A stretch of 64,000 nt of DNA, from NCBI GenBank assembly GCA_019009955.1, contig CM032228.1, positions 3,234,001 to 3,298,000 on the forward strand. Reading direction: 5' to 3'. The notes below the pieces were generated by a model, which worked only from the letters and a program-made list of their open reading frames with translations, had not been told where the DNA came from and did no database searches. A program made the translations under genes and the position numbers. This DNA comes from Riptortus pedestris (taxonomy: Eukaryota > Arthropoda > Insecta > Hemiptera > Alydidae). Numbering within the stretch: position 1 is the stretch's first letter; each line of letters opens with the position of its first letter. This document shows positions 20,293 through 28,337 of the stretch, piece by piece.

Positions 20293-23089
20293 TATATATT
20301 GCCGCTAAATTATTATTAGTTTATAAAATTAAGTTCTTTCTGCTTCTGGTTCAACCTCTATTTATAACGTGTATTATGTGTAGTTTTAATCAATTCAATA
20401 TACTTGATTCTTAGGAGAACTCAAATAGTTATTTGTGTTATTTCCCCTCATCTTTCCAATAGAAAATATTAAATATTTCAGTGTAATGCTCTCTCTTATT
20501 CTCGTCTTTAAAAAGCTTCCCGCCAAAACATTTTGGTGCCGACATTTTGTATTATTACCGCAAAAGCTAACCGCACGCCCCAACAGGCAGATTTGCCTAA
20601 GAATTTGTAGAATCACTACAACACATTTAATGAAACAGTTATTTATTGTATAGTTAGGTATAGGTTTGTAATATTTACCTATAAGATGTTTAAATGAGTG
20701 TTTTAGATGGGTCTCTGATTGTGTATTATAATAATTAATGTTAATCATAGTTTTTTTTTATTTTTATTTTGTACTATTTTTATATTTATGAGACTCTTTA
20801 ACATTTTGATTATATGTGTATTCAAAAAAGATTCACCAAGAATGATTGAATCTAACATTAGATGTGCACCTCATTACAGGTCAAGACCTGTTAACAGATT
20901 GAACACCCAATTGGTTTCACCAATTAAAAATGAGGGTAAATAAAAAACAAACAATATTTTAAGGTGGAACAATACAATTAATATATTTAATATTTAAATA
21001 CTTACGCCAATTATAATACACATATAATATTACTTTATATTTTTAAACATCGTGTGCTTTCGAAATATTAGCGATCGTGGACTTAGAGATAGAGAGAATT
21101 TTGATTATTAGTATTATTATTAGTATTCAGATATAGAACAGACGAATTATGAGATTTCCGATACCGATATGCTCAAATGTAGACCTGCTTATCTCAGTAT
21201 ATTTCTCTTGCACAACTAAACTATAAATATAAGTAATGTCAAGTATTTTTATTTTCACTCCATAGCTCCACCAATAAAGTTGAGAGAGAGAGAGAGAGAG
21301 GGGGAGAGAGAGAGAGAGAGAGAGAGTGATGGCCGGGGAACACTTGGTGTCCGCTTGAGTCGTACTCGTGGACGGATGGCTCGTTGAATGGTAGCTGTAT
21401 GAGATGACGCAGAAGCTGAATGGATGATGCCTTAGTGAAGGTCTAGGCCGAACTGGTTGTTTGGTTAATCCCCGAAGCTGGTTAATCCCCGAAGCCTGGG
21501 AAGAGCTTGAAAACTAAGCGATAAGATAGTTTGGGGATTATCCTGGCGTCTGGCTCTATCTCTCTCTCTCCCGCTGGGGCAGCCCTGTCTAGTGCTGCCT
21601 TCGTGTGGCAGCTACCCGTATTACATCTATTACTGTTACATTAACTAATGCTATTGTTGTCGCAACAAAATATATTGTTGTTTTAGCAGCTGATGATGAC
21701 AGTGAAGTCTGCTCAAAACATGTTGGTCTGAAAGAAAAAAAAACCTACTTGCAACACATAATTTTTCTTCTTCTGCACTCTTATTCTTGATAGTCAATAG
21801 GCTAGTTTTTTTGGCAGCTTTCCCTTATGGGAAATCAGCTATTGAGGTCATACTCATGATGCAAGGAGATTACAAAAAAGTCAGTCACATAGGGGCTGCG
21901 TAAACAAAGCAGATTTCCCATGTGAAGTTTTACAATAGACAAATTTCACAAGAGCCAAACAGTTACGGAAACGGCCGAGCTAGCTTTTGCCAGAAACTCA
22001 CGACTAGAACCGAAGTTAGACGATCACATCTCGTACGTTATCCGCACTCACTTAATCATGAGTACGACCCCAAGAGCTGATTTCCCCTAAGGGAAATCTG
22101 CTTAATGAGGTCCGTTCAAAATTATATATAAATATTTATATTTGTCTGTTAATGCTCTTGCGGTCGCAATTTTTGTTTAATCGTTACCAAACTCGATACT
22201 TAATTGTTTTATATCAAAAGTAAGACCAATCCGTTAATGGCTGAAAACAGACCTGTGGAAGGGTAGTTTTAGAGGGGGGAATTTTCGTTAATTCAAAATA
22301 TCTCTGTTACTATACATCTGATCAAAAAAATTGTTAAAACCAATCTTATTGCAAATTAAATGTACTATAAATATTGTGAAATACATTTATGCTCTATCTT
22401 GAGTATTAATCGAGATATTTGCATTTTTCAGCCTTCAGCAAACCCCCACTTCTACTCGTGTTACATAAACAATATTCTGTTATATAATAATCCACATTGT
22501 TGGAGCCTTAAATACCAGATATTGTTTTCAAGAGACGTTTATTATATGAGATACATGCAAATATGTTCTGGTGACCCCTCCCCCTTTCTTGTTGGACTAC
22601 TAAAATTTGATTGATTGAGATAAAAATTATAATGATTCATTATAAATCAGAGTACTAGATATAGAAAATAGTTTTCAATAAAATTAATAAGTTATATTTT
22701 GATATATTTTAGTAATTGTTTTTTTTCTGGTGAGCCGTTGGCTGACCTGTCTGTTTACATTTCCCATCGGGAGGTTTCTTATTATTTGTTGTATTTATTC
22801 ACTTAATATTCACGGTGGTGTTGTGTTATCAGTATGTAGATTTATCTATTGTTAAACTTCACGAAGGAAATCGTCTTTTTGTTTATGCAGCCCCTGCGTG
22901 ACGGACTTTTCAAATCTGTAAAATCTTTAGTTTTCCCATGTAGTTTTACTTAATTACTCTTAATTATTTTGTTTTACTTTTTTCAGAGATGTGAGTGAAA
23001 TCAAAGCCATTCTGAGGGAAATGGTTCAAGCAATAATTGACGAATTCATAGAGCCTGAAAAATATAATTTCTTATGTAGGCAATCATAA
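1159..23089 (+). CDS. PGM2: Phosphoglucomutase-2 / phosphopentomutase (8 exons, 5' end missing)
   Basis: Enzyme of the alpha-D-phosphohexomutase superfamily. PGM2-type members interconvert ribose-1-P/ribose-5-P (and deoxy forms) and, more weakly, glucose-1-P/glucose-6-P in the cytosol. Exons: 1159-1351, 2452-2721, 5543-5727, 8795-8978, 12160-12386, 14779-14884, 14964-15190, 22987-23089. All junctions are GT/AG and phases fit. Visible in order are the catalytic serine loop ([16 protein letters not shown]), the TAMHGVG segment, the metal loop (NDPDADRLG), the [11 protein letters not shown] stretch, the sugar loop (FEEAIGF), the phosphate loop (RTSGTEPK) and a C-terminal PEKYNF ending. By comparison with the ~612-residue human protein, roughly the first 110-125 residues lie upstream. 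No frameshift or stop was found, so it should be functional despite transposon-filled introns. The PGM2 versus PGM2L1 (glucose-1,6-bisphosphate synthase) distinction is inference. Confidence 0.95.
1730..2210 (+). mobile_element. HINE (Helentron-associated) copy, 3' two-thirds
   Basis: Matches the interior and 3' end of the HINE family best seen at 54148-54797. It carries the GGGAAATCTGCTTAGTTTAC subterminal repeat followed by the CAGCCCCTGCGTGA hairpin and GACTTTTT. The 5' palindromic end and (AT)n tract are missing. It lies in a PGM2 intron. Confidence 0.7.
2452..2721 (+). CDS. PGM2: PGM2 exon b
   Basis: 270 bases (90 codons) between a TTTACAG acceptor and a CCAG/GTAAAA donor, both in phase 0. 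It encodes [18 protein letters not shown] through the [15 protein letters not shown] segment, a strongly conserved part of PGM2 domain 2. Confidence 0.95.
3788..4264. mobile_element. HINE 5' ends, two fragments facing each other
   Basis: 3788-3935 (+) has the TTTTAGCAGATTTCC start, the ATCAGCTATTGAGG block, AGGTCCGTTCAAAA and a TATATA tract. 4170-4264 (-) is the same 5' end in reverse, ending GGGAAATCTGCTAAAA. The stretch between holds only AT-rich TTA repeats. Confidence 0.6.
4515..5390 (+). mobile_element. HINE copy, decayed
   Basis: Contains in order TTTTCCTTAAGGGA, GTCCATCAATCCTACCCAGG, GGTCCATTCAAAAC, a short TATATATA tract, GCTCTAGCGGTTGC and the GGCTGAAATCGG-type interior block, then C-rich stretches with CTACTCAT. 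It is more diverged than the copies at 54-55.7 kb and probably includes a partial internal duplication. Confidence 0.6.
5543..5727 (+). CDS. PGM2: PGM2 exon c: metal-binding loop
   Basis: Starts after a TTTGCAG acceptor and ends CTCCC/GTACGT, leaving two bases of a split proline codon completed by the next exon. It encodes [20 protein letters not shown] and the [13 protein letters not shown] metal loop that binds Mg2+ in this superfamily. Confidence 0.95.
5862..6925. repeat. Foldback element with ~390-bp inverted arms
   Basis: The left arm (about 5905-6290) and right arm (about 6535-6925) are reverse complements with scattered mismatches. For example AGTTAGGGGTTGAAAA near 6168 pairs with TTTTCAACCCCTAACT near 6637, and CTACACAAATAGGAAG pairs with CTTCCTATTGGTGTAG. 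The ~245-bp spacer shows no coding. It could be a foldback transposon or a long-TIR MITE. No TSD was found. Confidence 0.7.
7090..8450 (-). mobile_element. HINE-derived mosaic, minus orientation
   Basis: Several interior HINE segments repeat here in reverse: ATATCTTGGTTAATACTCGAG, GATATGAGTAAGAG and the 3' end block GGGCTGCGCAAACTAAGCAG-like sequence near 7853. AACCCCCCTCTCCCAGTCCG follows near 8346. There are at least two partial copies end to end, old and diverged. A (CA)n run follows at about 8480-8512. Confidence 0.5.
8795..8978 (+). CDS. PGM2: PGM2 exon d
   Basis: Between TTTCAG/GGGCCAG and TTTTGAG/GTGAGT. Its first base completes the proline codon split at the end of exon c. It encodes [19 protein letters not shown] and the [18 protein letters not shown] segment, typical of PGM2 domain 3. 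Confidence 0.95.
9415..10560 (-). pseudogene. LINE endonuclease relic (RTE/CFDP2-like EEP domain)
   Basis: Reading the minus strand gives broken pieces of an exonuclease/endonuclease/phosphatase domain. [20 protein letters not shown] start (around 10500-10530), [15 protein letters not shown], then [19 protein letters not shown] and [11 protein letters not shown] with GKYGLGNKN toward 9430 appear in the order expected for an RTE-type LINE endonuclease. Several frames are needed and stops are common, so it is dead. A MITE (9713-10292) and part of a second copy (10308-10360) interrupt it. No reverse transcriptase was found next to it. Confidence 0.65.
9713..10292. mobile_element. MITE with ~95-bp terminal inverted repeats
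   Basis: The left end CATTCTATGCCAGTTCAACA is matched in reverse by a right end reading TGTTGAACTGACATGGAATG. The inner arms continue through ACCTGACC and the TTTGTATACTGG block, paired with CCAGTATACAAA near 10214. About 580 bp, noncoding. It sits inside a LINE endonuclease relic, so it arrived later. A second partial copy lies at 10308-10360. Confidence 0.7.
10561..11153. other. Intron stretch, nothing recognised
   Basis: Intronic DNA between the LINE relic and the solo LTR. An 87-residue open frame at 10882-11145 (+) has no motif I recognise and no splice context that fits PGM2, so I do not call it a gene. Confidence 0.4.
11154..11789 (-). mobile_element. Solo LTR, minus orientation
   Basis: On the minus strand it starts TGTTGCGAAAATTAAATACA and ends with the reverse of TGTTACGTTTATTAC, i.e. 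TG...CA ends. The flanks share ATAT (possible 4-bp target duplication, though the region is AT-rich). It belongs to the same family as 36373-37015. A TATATAA-like box lies near 11616-11625 in GC-rich surroundings, and there are repeated CAGTGCAGTG-type motifs. No internal retroelement genes flank it, hence a solo LTR. Confidence 0.75.
11915..12045 (+). repeat. tRNA-like SINE relic
   Basis: GGTTAGCTATGTGAGTTAAT resembles a Pol III A box region, and GGGTTTGATTCCTATG a B box, about 55 bp apart. The layout resembles the heads of the SINEs at 63370-63583 and 19496-19700. It is likely a diverged, 3'-truncated SINE. Confidence 0.5.
12160..12386 (+). CDS. PGM2: PGM2 exon e: sugar-binding loop
   Basis: Follows ATTTTTTAG and ends AAAGA/GTATGT. 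It encodes [16 protein letters not shown], then [20 protein letters not shown] and a helical stretch ending DDIYKE. The EEAIGF loop recognises the sugar in PGM2-type enzymes. Two bases of a split codon carry to the next exon. Confidence 0.95.
12387..13713. other. Intron stretch, nothing recognised
   Basis: Very AT-rich intronic DNA with T-runs. I see no open frame with a recognisable motif and no clear repeat family until the HINE at 13714. Confidence 0.5.
13714..14622 (+). mobile_element. HINE copy, near full length
   Basis: Has the shortened 5' palindrome (CCTTAAAGGAAATCAGCTAT), GTCCATCGATTCGACC, AGGTCCGTTCAAAT, a (TA)n tract, GCTCAAGCGGTCGC and GGCTGAAATCGG. Toward the end are GGGAAATCTGCTTAGTTTAC and a decayed 3' hairpin ending GGCGGACTTTTA. 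It is inserted in the PGM2 intron before exon f. Confidence 0.75.
14779..14884 (+). CDS. PGM2: PGM2 exon f
   Basis: A small 106-base exon between TTGTAG/GTATGG and AACTCT/GTAAGA, in phase with both neighbours. It encodes [20 protein letters not shown] and a short helix ending NNQPNS. Confidence 0.93.
14964..15190 (+). CDS. PGM2: PGM2 exon g: phosphate-binding loop
   Basis: Follows a CTTTCAG acceptor and ends ATGCA/GTCAGT. It encodes [20 protein letters not shown], then [28 protein letters not shown] is the C-terminal phosphate-binding loop. The last two bases form the start of a glutamine codon completed 7.8 kb downstream. Confidence 0.95.
15945..17131 (-). mobile_element. Merlin DNA transposon, apparently complete
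   Basis: 1187 bp with 28-bp inverted ends starting GGGTCTTTTTTACTT and ending with its complement (AAGTAAAAAAGACCC), flanked by a perfect 8-bp target duplication AAAAAATG (15937-15944 and 17132-17139). Merlin elements make 8-9 bp duplications. One open transposase gene fills the interior. The ends, duplication and frame are all undamaged, which suggests a recent insertion. Confidence 0.93.
16093..16977 (-). CDS. Merlin transposase (IS1595/ISXO2-like DDE)
   Basis: 294 residues, open from ATG to stop, about the usual length for eukaryotic Merlin transposases related to bacterial IS1016/IS1595. The N-terminus has a zinc-ribbon-like cysteine pattern (CKKGH near residue 32, CNMRSC near 52-57). 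The catalytic triad reads D139 (NVEIDESCF), D200 (IYSDLWRSY) and E240 ([13 protein letters not shown]). It catalyses cut-and-paste of its own element. It is read from the minus strand inside a PGM2 intron and probably uses its own promoter within the ~154 bp between the right terminal repeat and the ATG. Confidence 0.93.
   Translation of the reverse strand: MNLLKLNKLIYSEEKAFQYLQKYGVLHRKRKCKKGHYMKIYFSKTRSPFYQCNMRSCRQYVAALNGTWFKHCKISLRKCLLFIYAWANGYATTKFCKKELNISKKTITDWKNMLREICAMDILEKSMIIGGEGLNVEIDESCFSKRKYQKGRLYPNQWVFGGVCRENREVFLYAVPDRTAETLTECIKNSIRPGTTIYSDLWRSYNGLKKIPGMRYKHFTVNHSENFVDPKTGAHTQRIESLWASIKRRNKNECGTRRTLFDSYLCEFIYRRRYENRDIFECILESMRNYWPPQ
17676..19317 (+). mobile_element. Tc1-family transposon in an (AT)n tract
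   Basis: 1642 bp with ~28-bp inverted ends that start CAGTGCTGTGAAAAAGTCTT and end with its complement, flanked by TA on both sides. It landed in the (TA)n tract of a HINE: GGTCAGTTCAAATTTATATA is on its left, and TATATATA then CTAGCGGTCGC on its right. Its transposase has one stop codon. Confidence 0.9.
18122..19147 (+). pseudogene. Tc1 transposase, single internal stop
   Basis: 341 codons, normal Tc1 length. Paired helix-turn-helix region at the N-terminus, the GRPRK linker near residue 60, and the DD34E catalytic core: [19 protein letters not shown] and [15 protein letters not shown] are all present. The only lesion seen is TAG at 18836-18838 where the family normally has glutamine just before HDNDPKH; the frame continues open to 19147 with no frameshift. 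The stop separates the first catalytic D from the other two, so the protein is inactive unless the stop is read through or is a sequencing error. Confidence 0.92.
19318..19371. repeat. (AT)n microsatellite of a HINE
   Basis: About 45 bases of TA followed by GTGTGTGTGT. It is the central tract of the HINE into which Tc1 inserted, and the HINE continues with CTGCTACCTCTAGCGGTCGC. Confidence 0.85.
19496..19700 (+). repeat. tRNA-derived SINE, 5' truncated
   Basis: Shares a core with 63370-63583: TTGCCTTTAATCTCACATGG, a B-box GAGTTCGATTCTCGCC, then TAACCCGTCCCAATTAGCC, GCAAAAAGTGGACGTTAATA and an (AAT)n tail. AAATACATTT flanks both sides, fitting an LINE-mobilised insertion. The first ~25 bp of the tRNA-like head are missing. 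Confidence 0.75.
19740..20230. other. GC-richer intronic patch, unassigned
   Basis: Markedly less AT-rich than its surroundings, with CCCGCA and CAGTC motifs recurring (for example TTTCCCGCAGGTGCC near 20143). It could be part of an old LTR or other repeat. No protein motif was found. Confidence 0.3.
20240..20290. repeat. (AT)n microsatellite
   Basis: About 50 bases of TA. Flanking sequence did not match the HINE or Helitron-like families convincingly. Confidence 0.85.
20291..21280. other. Intron stretch, nothing firm
   Basis: AT-rich. TTTTGGTGCCGACATTTTGT near 20530 faintly resembles the primer-binding region after an LTR, but no LTR pair or pol gene supports it. Confidence 0.3.
21281..21330. 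repeat. (GA)n microsatellite
   Basis: Runs of GA broken by GGGG near 21300. It is followed by a less AT-rich stretch with a short tandem duplication, GGTTAATCCCCGAAGC, at about 21457-21500. Confidence 0.85.
21690..21720 (+). ncRNA. Possible hammerhead-type motif of a Penelope-like relic
   Basis: CTGATGA, then a potential short stem, then CAAAACATG: the arrangement of CUGANGA and GAAA boxes known from Penelope-associated hammerheads, but the second box is CAAA instead of GAAA. No coding relic is next to it. Weak call. Confidence 0.25.
21815..22906 (+). mobile_element. HINE copies, rearranged
   Basis: 21829-21865 carries a 5' end (GCTTTCCCTTATGGGAAATC) and 21893-21960 a reversed 3' end (GGGGCTGCGTAAACAAAGCA). 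22060-22102 is a reversed 5' end joined directly to a forward copy that begins at the AGGTCCGTTCAAAA block and ends with the hairpin GCAGCCCCTGCGTGACGGAC at 22906. The joins suggest insertion into, or recombination between, copies. Confidence 0.7.
22987..23089 (+). CDS. PGM2: PGM2 last exon
   Basis: After TTTTTTCAG. Its first base completes the glutamine codon from exon g. It encodes [20 protein letters not shown], then [12 protein letters not shown] and TAA (23087-23089). The end matches the usual PGM2 C-terminus, where a long helix is followed by a P-x-KYN motif. Confidence 0.95.
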
Positions 23090-23540
23090 AGTGGATTGAA
23101 TATGGTTGGCAGGAGGCAGGTGTTGGATATATGTTTATGAAAATAGTTCAAGGAAATATTTATTCTTTGATGAGTTGAATAATTTTAATTGTGATATATA
23201 GTGCTTTAACAATATTTGTTAATGAGATATTTGTTTTTTCCTGCAATGTGGGAATTTATTTAAACTGCTTCATGCTAGGTGTATTCCTGTCCAAGGAGGG
23301 GGGGGGGATTCGTCTCTCTTAATTTGTGCATTTTTAAAATAGCTTTATCTAAGGTTTTTATTCAATATGCTAAGCTAGTTAATGCTTTGTTTTTAATTTA
23401 GATAATTTCAGTATATTTAATGGGCTATCCAATTTCCTATTAAGCTTCCATTGTGATTTTGTTAAAACATTGTGATAGGTTTATTTCTACTTTAATGGAG
23501 TTGTATAATAAACCATTCTTAAACATGAACTGTGTTTTTA
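23090..23540 (+). promoter_or_regulatory. PGM2 3' UTR with polyadenylation signal
   Basis: AATAAA at 23507-23512, followed about 10-20 bases later by a GT-rich stretch (AACTGTGTTTTTATA). This gives a 3' UTR of about 430-450 bases. No earlier canonical AATAAA was noticed in the UTR. Confidence 0.6.
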
Positions 23541-23564
23541 TATATACTGGAGAGCCTTGTCATT

Positions 23565-23900
23565 TTTCCAATTAAGGTCTTTGGGTATCGGCTGTGCCTT
23601 CAAATTTTTGGCTGGCGTTTCGCTTGACATATTTTCAGCTTCCTCAGGGCTTTCTTGGTACGGAGAGTTCTTTTTTTATTCAGGCATTCTTGACCTTGCA
23701 ATGCCATCTTACCACCTAGACAGAAGACCATAAATAAAACAGAAAATCTCAAAGGAACAGATACTGGAAAATATATCCAAAGATAACTGGGAGGAAATAG
23801 TCCAGCCAAGACAGATAAATATGTCTCAATAAGAACAAAACTCTTCAGTCTCAGGGGAAGCTGGAAGTATGTCTAGCGAAATATTAGCCAAAAACATGAG
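23565..23900. mobile_element. Penelope-like terminal fragments, inverted pair
   Basis: 23565-23670 (-) is a diverged copy of the terminal repeat at 48924-49060, including the motif read in reverse as CTGAGGAAGCTGAAA...GCGAAACG. 23826-23900 (+) is a second, more decayed copy (CTCTTCAGTCTCAGGGGAAG, CTAGCGAAATATT). The two face each other as in the larger structure at 48-52 kb. Confidence 0.6.
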
Positions 23901-24322
23901 TCATTTACTTAATTGTAACAATATGTTTTTATATTTCAGGTTGTTTAAAACTTATCCATTGTGAATAGCAATTTCCTTCACTATACCTGGCCGTCTGCTC
24001 CAGCAATGTCTTTTATTTGATTACAATATCCTCATGAAAGTTCTGGAGAATTGAGCAAATCGGTGCATAAAGCATTCTTGTTAATGTGATCATTATTCTT
24101 CTTAAAGCTTTTCAGAGCCAGAGTTCTTTAGATTTGTTAGCAAGTTTCACTAAATGAAACCTTTCTCTCAAAAAGTGTGGTTTTATTTAGTGACCTTTGT
24201 CAAAAATTCTCTGGCAATAATTGTGGGCTTGGAAGTGATATTCAACAAAGTGGACTAAATGTGGAAGATAACATATTCGACTTGTCCATCCAATGGTATG
24301 GTTGAAAATCAATACCTTGTTA

Positions 24323-24390
24323 GCAGATTTCCCTTTAAGGAAAATTTGCTTTTGAAGTCATACTCATGACACGATTTAATTATTAACATA
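24323..24390 (+). mobile_element. HINE 5' end fragment
   Basis: TTAGCAGATTTCCCTTTAAG, then GTCATACTCATGACACGATT. It is cut after ~65 bp by Helitron-like sequence. Confidence 0.6.
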
Positions 24391-25110
24391 TCCACAGCAA
24401 CGACGGGTATAAACCCTAAACACTGGGACAAACAAAAGAATTCTTAGCTCCCGCTTTAGTTTTTAGTGTATATCTCGTTTATACTTTGTTATACGTCAAA
24501 AGTGAATATAACAAAAGTTAACTGTTATTTAAACAGATAAACAACTTTTGTCATGTACATATTTGCCAAAAAAAAAAACAATAGGAAACAAAATATCACT
24601 ATTTTTAATTTATGCCTCTCTTACAACCCCCTCTTCTTCTCACCCCTAGAAATGTTGGCACAGCTTATTATCATGGAGGAGTTAGTGCTAATTCACATAC
24701 CGAGTTTTTTTTAGTTTGGTTGAGTCTTATGCCAAAATTGTTGTCTCCCGCTATAGTTTTTAGTGTATAACTCATTTATACTTCAGTAAACCACAAAAGT
24801 GTATATAGCAAAAGCTACTCTAAATAACAAAATAAACAACTTTTGTTATGTGCATATTTGCCGAAAAAGCAATTTGAAAAGAAATATCGCTATTTTTATT
24901 TTCAGACCTCCCTTATAACTCCCACTCCTGTTTGTTTCAAAGAATATTAATATAGCCTTAAGTCCCAGTTGGGTTAGTAGTAATATACATACCAAGTTTC
25001 ATAAAATTCGGTTTAGCCGTTTATGTGTGAAAAGGTAACAAACAAACAGACACCAAAGCTACAAATTGCAGGTATCTTGTCTATGACATAAGTTACCAAA
25101 AGACATTAAA
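24391..25110 (-). mobile_element. Helitron-like relic
   Basis: Begins with a short forward terminal piece (CAACGACGGGTATAAACCCT), then reversed internal units: CTCCCGCTTTAGTTTTTAGTG, AACAACTTTTGT, TATAACCCCC-type blocks. It ends in the subterminal GTTTAGCCGTTTATGTGTGA with AACAAACAAACAGACACC. The CTAGT end is missing. Confidence 0.6.
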
Positions 25111-25254
25111 AATATTTAATTAACATTTTTATTACTAGATTATTTTATTCTGAAATCGAATTTTATTTGATTATTTTTATATTTATTTATTTATTTATTT
25201 GGAGCTTCGCAGCTGTGGCGATGTTGCTCGGGAGGGGGGACTGTATAAAATTTA

Positions 25255-25650
25255 AAAAAACAAAAAAAAACGGAACGGAACAAAATTAATTTAAACGAAA
25301 CATAAAACAACATAACAGAAATGTAACATGAAAAATAGAAAAGTAACACAAAACAGAAATGGAACACAAAAACAAAAACAGAAATGGAACACAAAAACAA
25401 AATACAGAAATTGAACACAAAACCAAAATGGGAAATAAAAACAGAAATGGAACACAAAACCAAAATGGGAAATAAAAACAGAAATGGAACACAAAAATAG
25501 ATATAGAGCAAAAACAGAAATTGAACACAAAACCAAAATGGGAAATAAAAACAGAAATGGAACACAAAACCAAAATGGGAAATAAAAACAGAAATGGAAC
25601 ACAAAAATAGATATAGAACAAAAACAGAAATGGAACACAAAAATAGCTGC
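25255..25650. repeat. Minisatellite, ~36-bp unit
   Basis: Repeats of an A-rich unit built from AAAACAGAAATGGAACACA and AAACCAAAATGGGAAAT, with a higher-order duplication of roughly 117 bp (about 25436-25620). Open frames in all three reverse phases exist only because the unit lacks stops. Confidence 0.85.
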
Positions 25651-25899
25651 ATACATTTATTAGAAAATTATAAAATCTCTTTTAAAATGCAAGTATTAAT
25701 TGTGAGTATTGTATATTCAAATTTTTGTGATATGTTAATGTCTTTTAGATGTTATAGTATAGTGGGTATGTATGGACTACCTTCAGTGAGTAAGTCGTGG
25801 GGTATTTGTAAATGATCTCGTCTCTTGCAGTCTGTCAGTATGTGTTTTATTGTAAGAGTCAAATTGATTATTTTTATATCTGTTCAATAGAATTGATTT

Positions 25900-26560
25900 T
25901 GTTAGAACAGGCCTTTTTTTATGGTCCTTCTGTAGTTAGATCCTCCATCACACCTGACAATTGGTGGCCATACGTGATGGGAAGAATCTAAATTGATGGG
26001 ACTTGAATCACTTGGAGAAATAGCCTCAGGCAATGTACAGCAGCAAACCTCTCCCTGCTTAAGCATACCAACCCTATTGGCTCTCGCCTGCCCATATCTA
26101 ACCCATCGCTGTGCTTTATGCAGGCTGATACTGTTTTTGCTACTTCCCGGGCAGCATTAAATTCCAGTACTGACGCAGGTTGGCGACATCCTCATCACTA
26201 ATGATGACGATCCCGACTCCAGCCTCAGGGCAAGATTTACCGCCATCTATAGTGTCCGAGTAATACACAAGTTGTAGGAGAGCACGCAGCTAGGTGATCA
26301 GCGACCCTCACCGGCAAATGGTGCAGTTATTCCCGAGCAAGGAGGTCTGGCCCTGTAACCCCCGGGTACAGGAGGACATTGATCCACTCACAATTGTCGC
26401 CGACAACATCCTAGAGATTAACTAAATTAAAGCCTTAAACTTAATTAAAGCCAACCAAAGTTTATGACCCACCACATCGATATCCTGGAGGAATTAAGGT
26501 GACTGTGAGCAGAGGTCACCGATCTTCGCCTTCAGGTCAGGCTACGCAGTCAGGTTTTTT
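25900..26560 (-). other. Possible retroelement pol relic
   Basis: On the minus strand, YYSDTIDGGKSCPEAGVGIV (near 26230-26290) faintly resembles the start of an RNase H domain, followed by a broken cysteine/histidine-bearing tail. Several frames are needed. It may be part of the neighbouring LINE or a separate element. Confidence 0.25.
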
Positions 26561-26839
26561 TTATTAAGAATATTACAGTCTGCATATAAATGCATTTGGC
26601 AATGTGAATGAACGATACAATCACCCTCCATACCTCTCGACAGAAGCTACACCCCTTCAGCACAATGAGCACCTCCCTGCCGGGCAAAGAAGTCAACAGC
26701 TAAGGAGGAAAATGACACTCGATAAGAAAATACCCACTGCTATCACTTCACTTTACACTTCTATAAGAGTTGTCTTGACCATTGTCTCTTGAGGCGCCGC
26801 GGAGGGGATTATGGATGAGTGACACTGGAAAGGGCTACG

Positions 26840-28337
26840 ACTTCTGGATTAGGATGATTGGATAGCCTGCTGTGGAATTTTCTGAATATTAAGGGCGTTA
26901 GGTTCTTTACAAATGGGATATTAAGATCTTAATAGTAGACTATGGTGCGTAGGAATTTGGATTGGAAAGTCTGATGTTCGAAGGTTTTGCTGTACCCTAC
27001 ACTTCTATTGCATATTTCCACATTGGTTGAAGTAGTAGCTTGTATATTGGTAGTTTGTTTTCGGTAGACAAGTGAGATCTGTTTAGCAGTCCGTAAAGTT
27101 GTCCGAATCGTCTGTTTAGTTCGTCTTTTAATTATTGTGTGTGATTTCCAAGTAAGTCTGGTGTCCAAATGTAGTCCAAGGTAGCATACACAATCTGCTG
27201 GTGGTAAAGGAGTATTGTTGAAATGGACAGGAACTTCGCTGATATGGTGAGATTTGCTTTCGTTGATCTTTATGCGCCAAGCATTGCACTATTTTTCGAT
27301 CTCGGTTAAGTGGAATTGGAGATTCTTTGAAGCAGTAATAGGATCGGATGAAAGGATTGTTACCATAGTCTATTGTAATAACGGTCGGCAGGATGACGAG
27401 TCCTTTACCACATAGCTCAAGCTTTTCGCTTTTCGGCTAGGAGCTGGAGAATATGACGGGGGAGAGAGTGGTTTATGTTGGGACGGTAGAGCTGCTTTCC
27501 AAACGGACTGTTGGATGGAGGTTGTGAAACGATTTACAGCTGAGTCTAAATCTGAGGACGTTTTTAATGGAATTGTGAGGTCTATGGTTTCTTCTAAAAG
27601 TGAAGAAAAGCGATCCCAATTGACGGGAATATTTGATAAGTAAGGTGGCAGTGATTTTGGAAGAACATGGAGGGATAGTTCACGGACAATGGGCGTGTGA
27701 TTAGAGTTGAGATCATTTAGAGAGGAAATTTTATAGTCCATGTGATGGAGACCGAGGGTGATGAAAAAGTCAATAAGGTCCAGGGTGGGGTGTAGGCCAG
27801 TAGGTTGGGGTGTTAGGGGAAATTGTGGAACAGGGCCTTGAGGGTAGTACAGCATTGAGTGAACGACCTCGAGAGTTGGTAATTCTGGATCCCTATTGTA
27901 GGTGTTTTGCGTTGTAGTCACCACCGACAAGGAAAGGAGGACTGATTGAATCAAAGAAATTATTCAGTATGGAATCATGGAGAGGTTACTTAGGAGGGCA
28001 GTAGACAGCTGATATGGTAAAAGAGAAGGAAGGAGTTGAAAACTCAACAGCTGTTGCTTGGAGAGATTCAGAGGGGTACAGCGGGATAAGGGAATGAGAG
28101 ATTGTTTTCCGAACTATTATGGCAGTTCCACCGTGCGATTTTCTGTCTCGATGGTCTGTTCGGTAAGTATGATATCCAGTGAACCGAGTTTTGTTTACTT
28201 GATAATCTTGTTTCAGTAATAAGTGCTGCATCGATGTTGTTGTCTCGTAGTACTGTAGTTAGTTCGTTCGTGTGGTTTCGAACACCATTAGCATTCCAGA
28301 GGAGGATAGAGAAGGATTGGGGTGGGTGGGCGTTCAT
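26840..28337 (-). pseudogene. Jockey-type LINE ORF2 relic (endonuclease + RT tail, RT core deleted)
   Basis: Minus-strand order: endonuclease start SILLWNANGVRNHTNELT (28310), SHGGTAIIVRK, GGDYNAKH with GSR, and LDLIDFFITLGLHHMDY. Then, after about 27370, the text jumps to the end of a reverse transcriptase: INESKSHHI, CVCYLGLHLDTRLTWKSH, and a degenerate C-terminal stretch with FQSKFLRTI. The palm domain with its YxDD box is absent, so a deletion of more than 1 kb joined endonuclease to RT tail. Several frameshifts and stops remain. Confidence 0.75.

Noticed and set aside
20519..20545. Possible LTR retroelement primer-binding site (TTTTGGTGCCGACATTTTGT)
   Set aside because: No LTR pair, no gag or pol nearby; the similarity is short.
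25191..25656. Three overlapping long open frames on the minus strand with phenylalanine/cysteine-rich repeats
   Set aside because: They are read through an A-rich 36-bp minisatellite that lacks stop codons in several phases; the low-complexity translation is an artefact.
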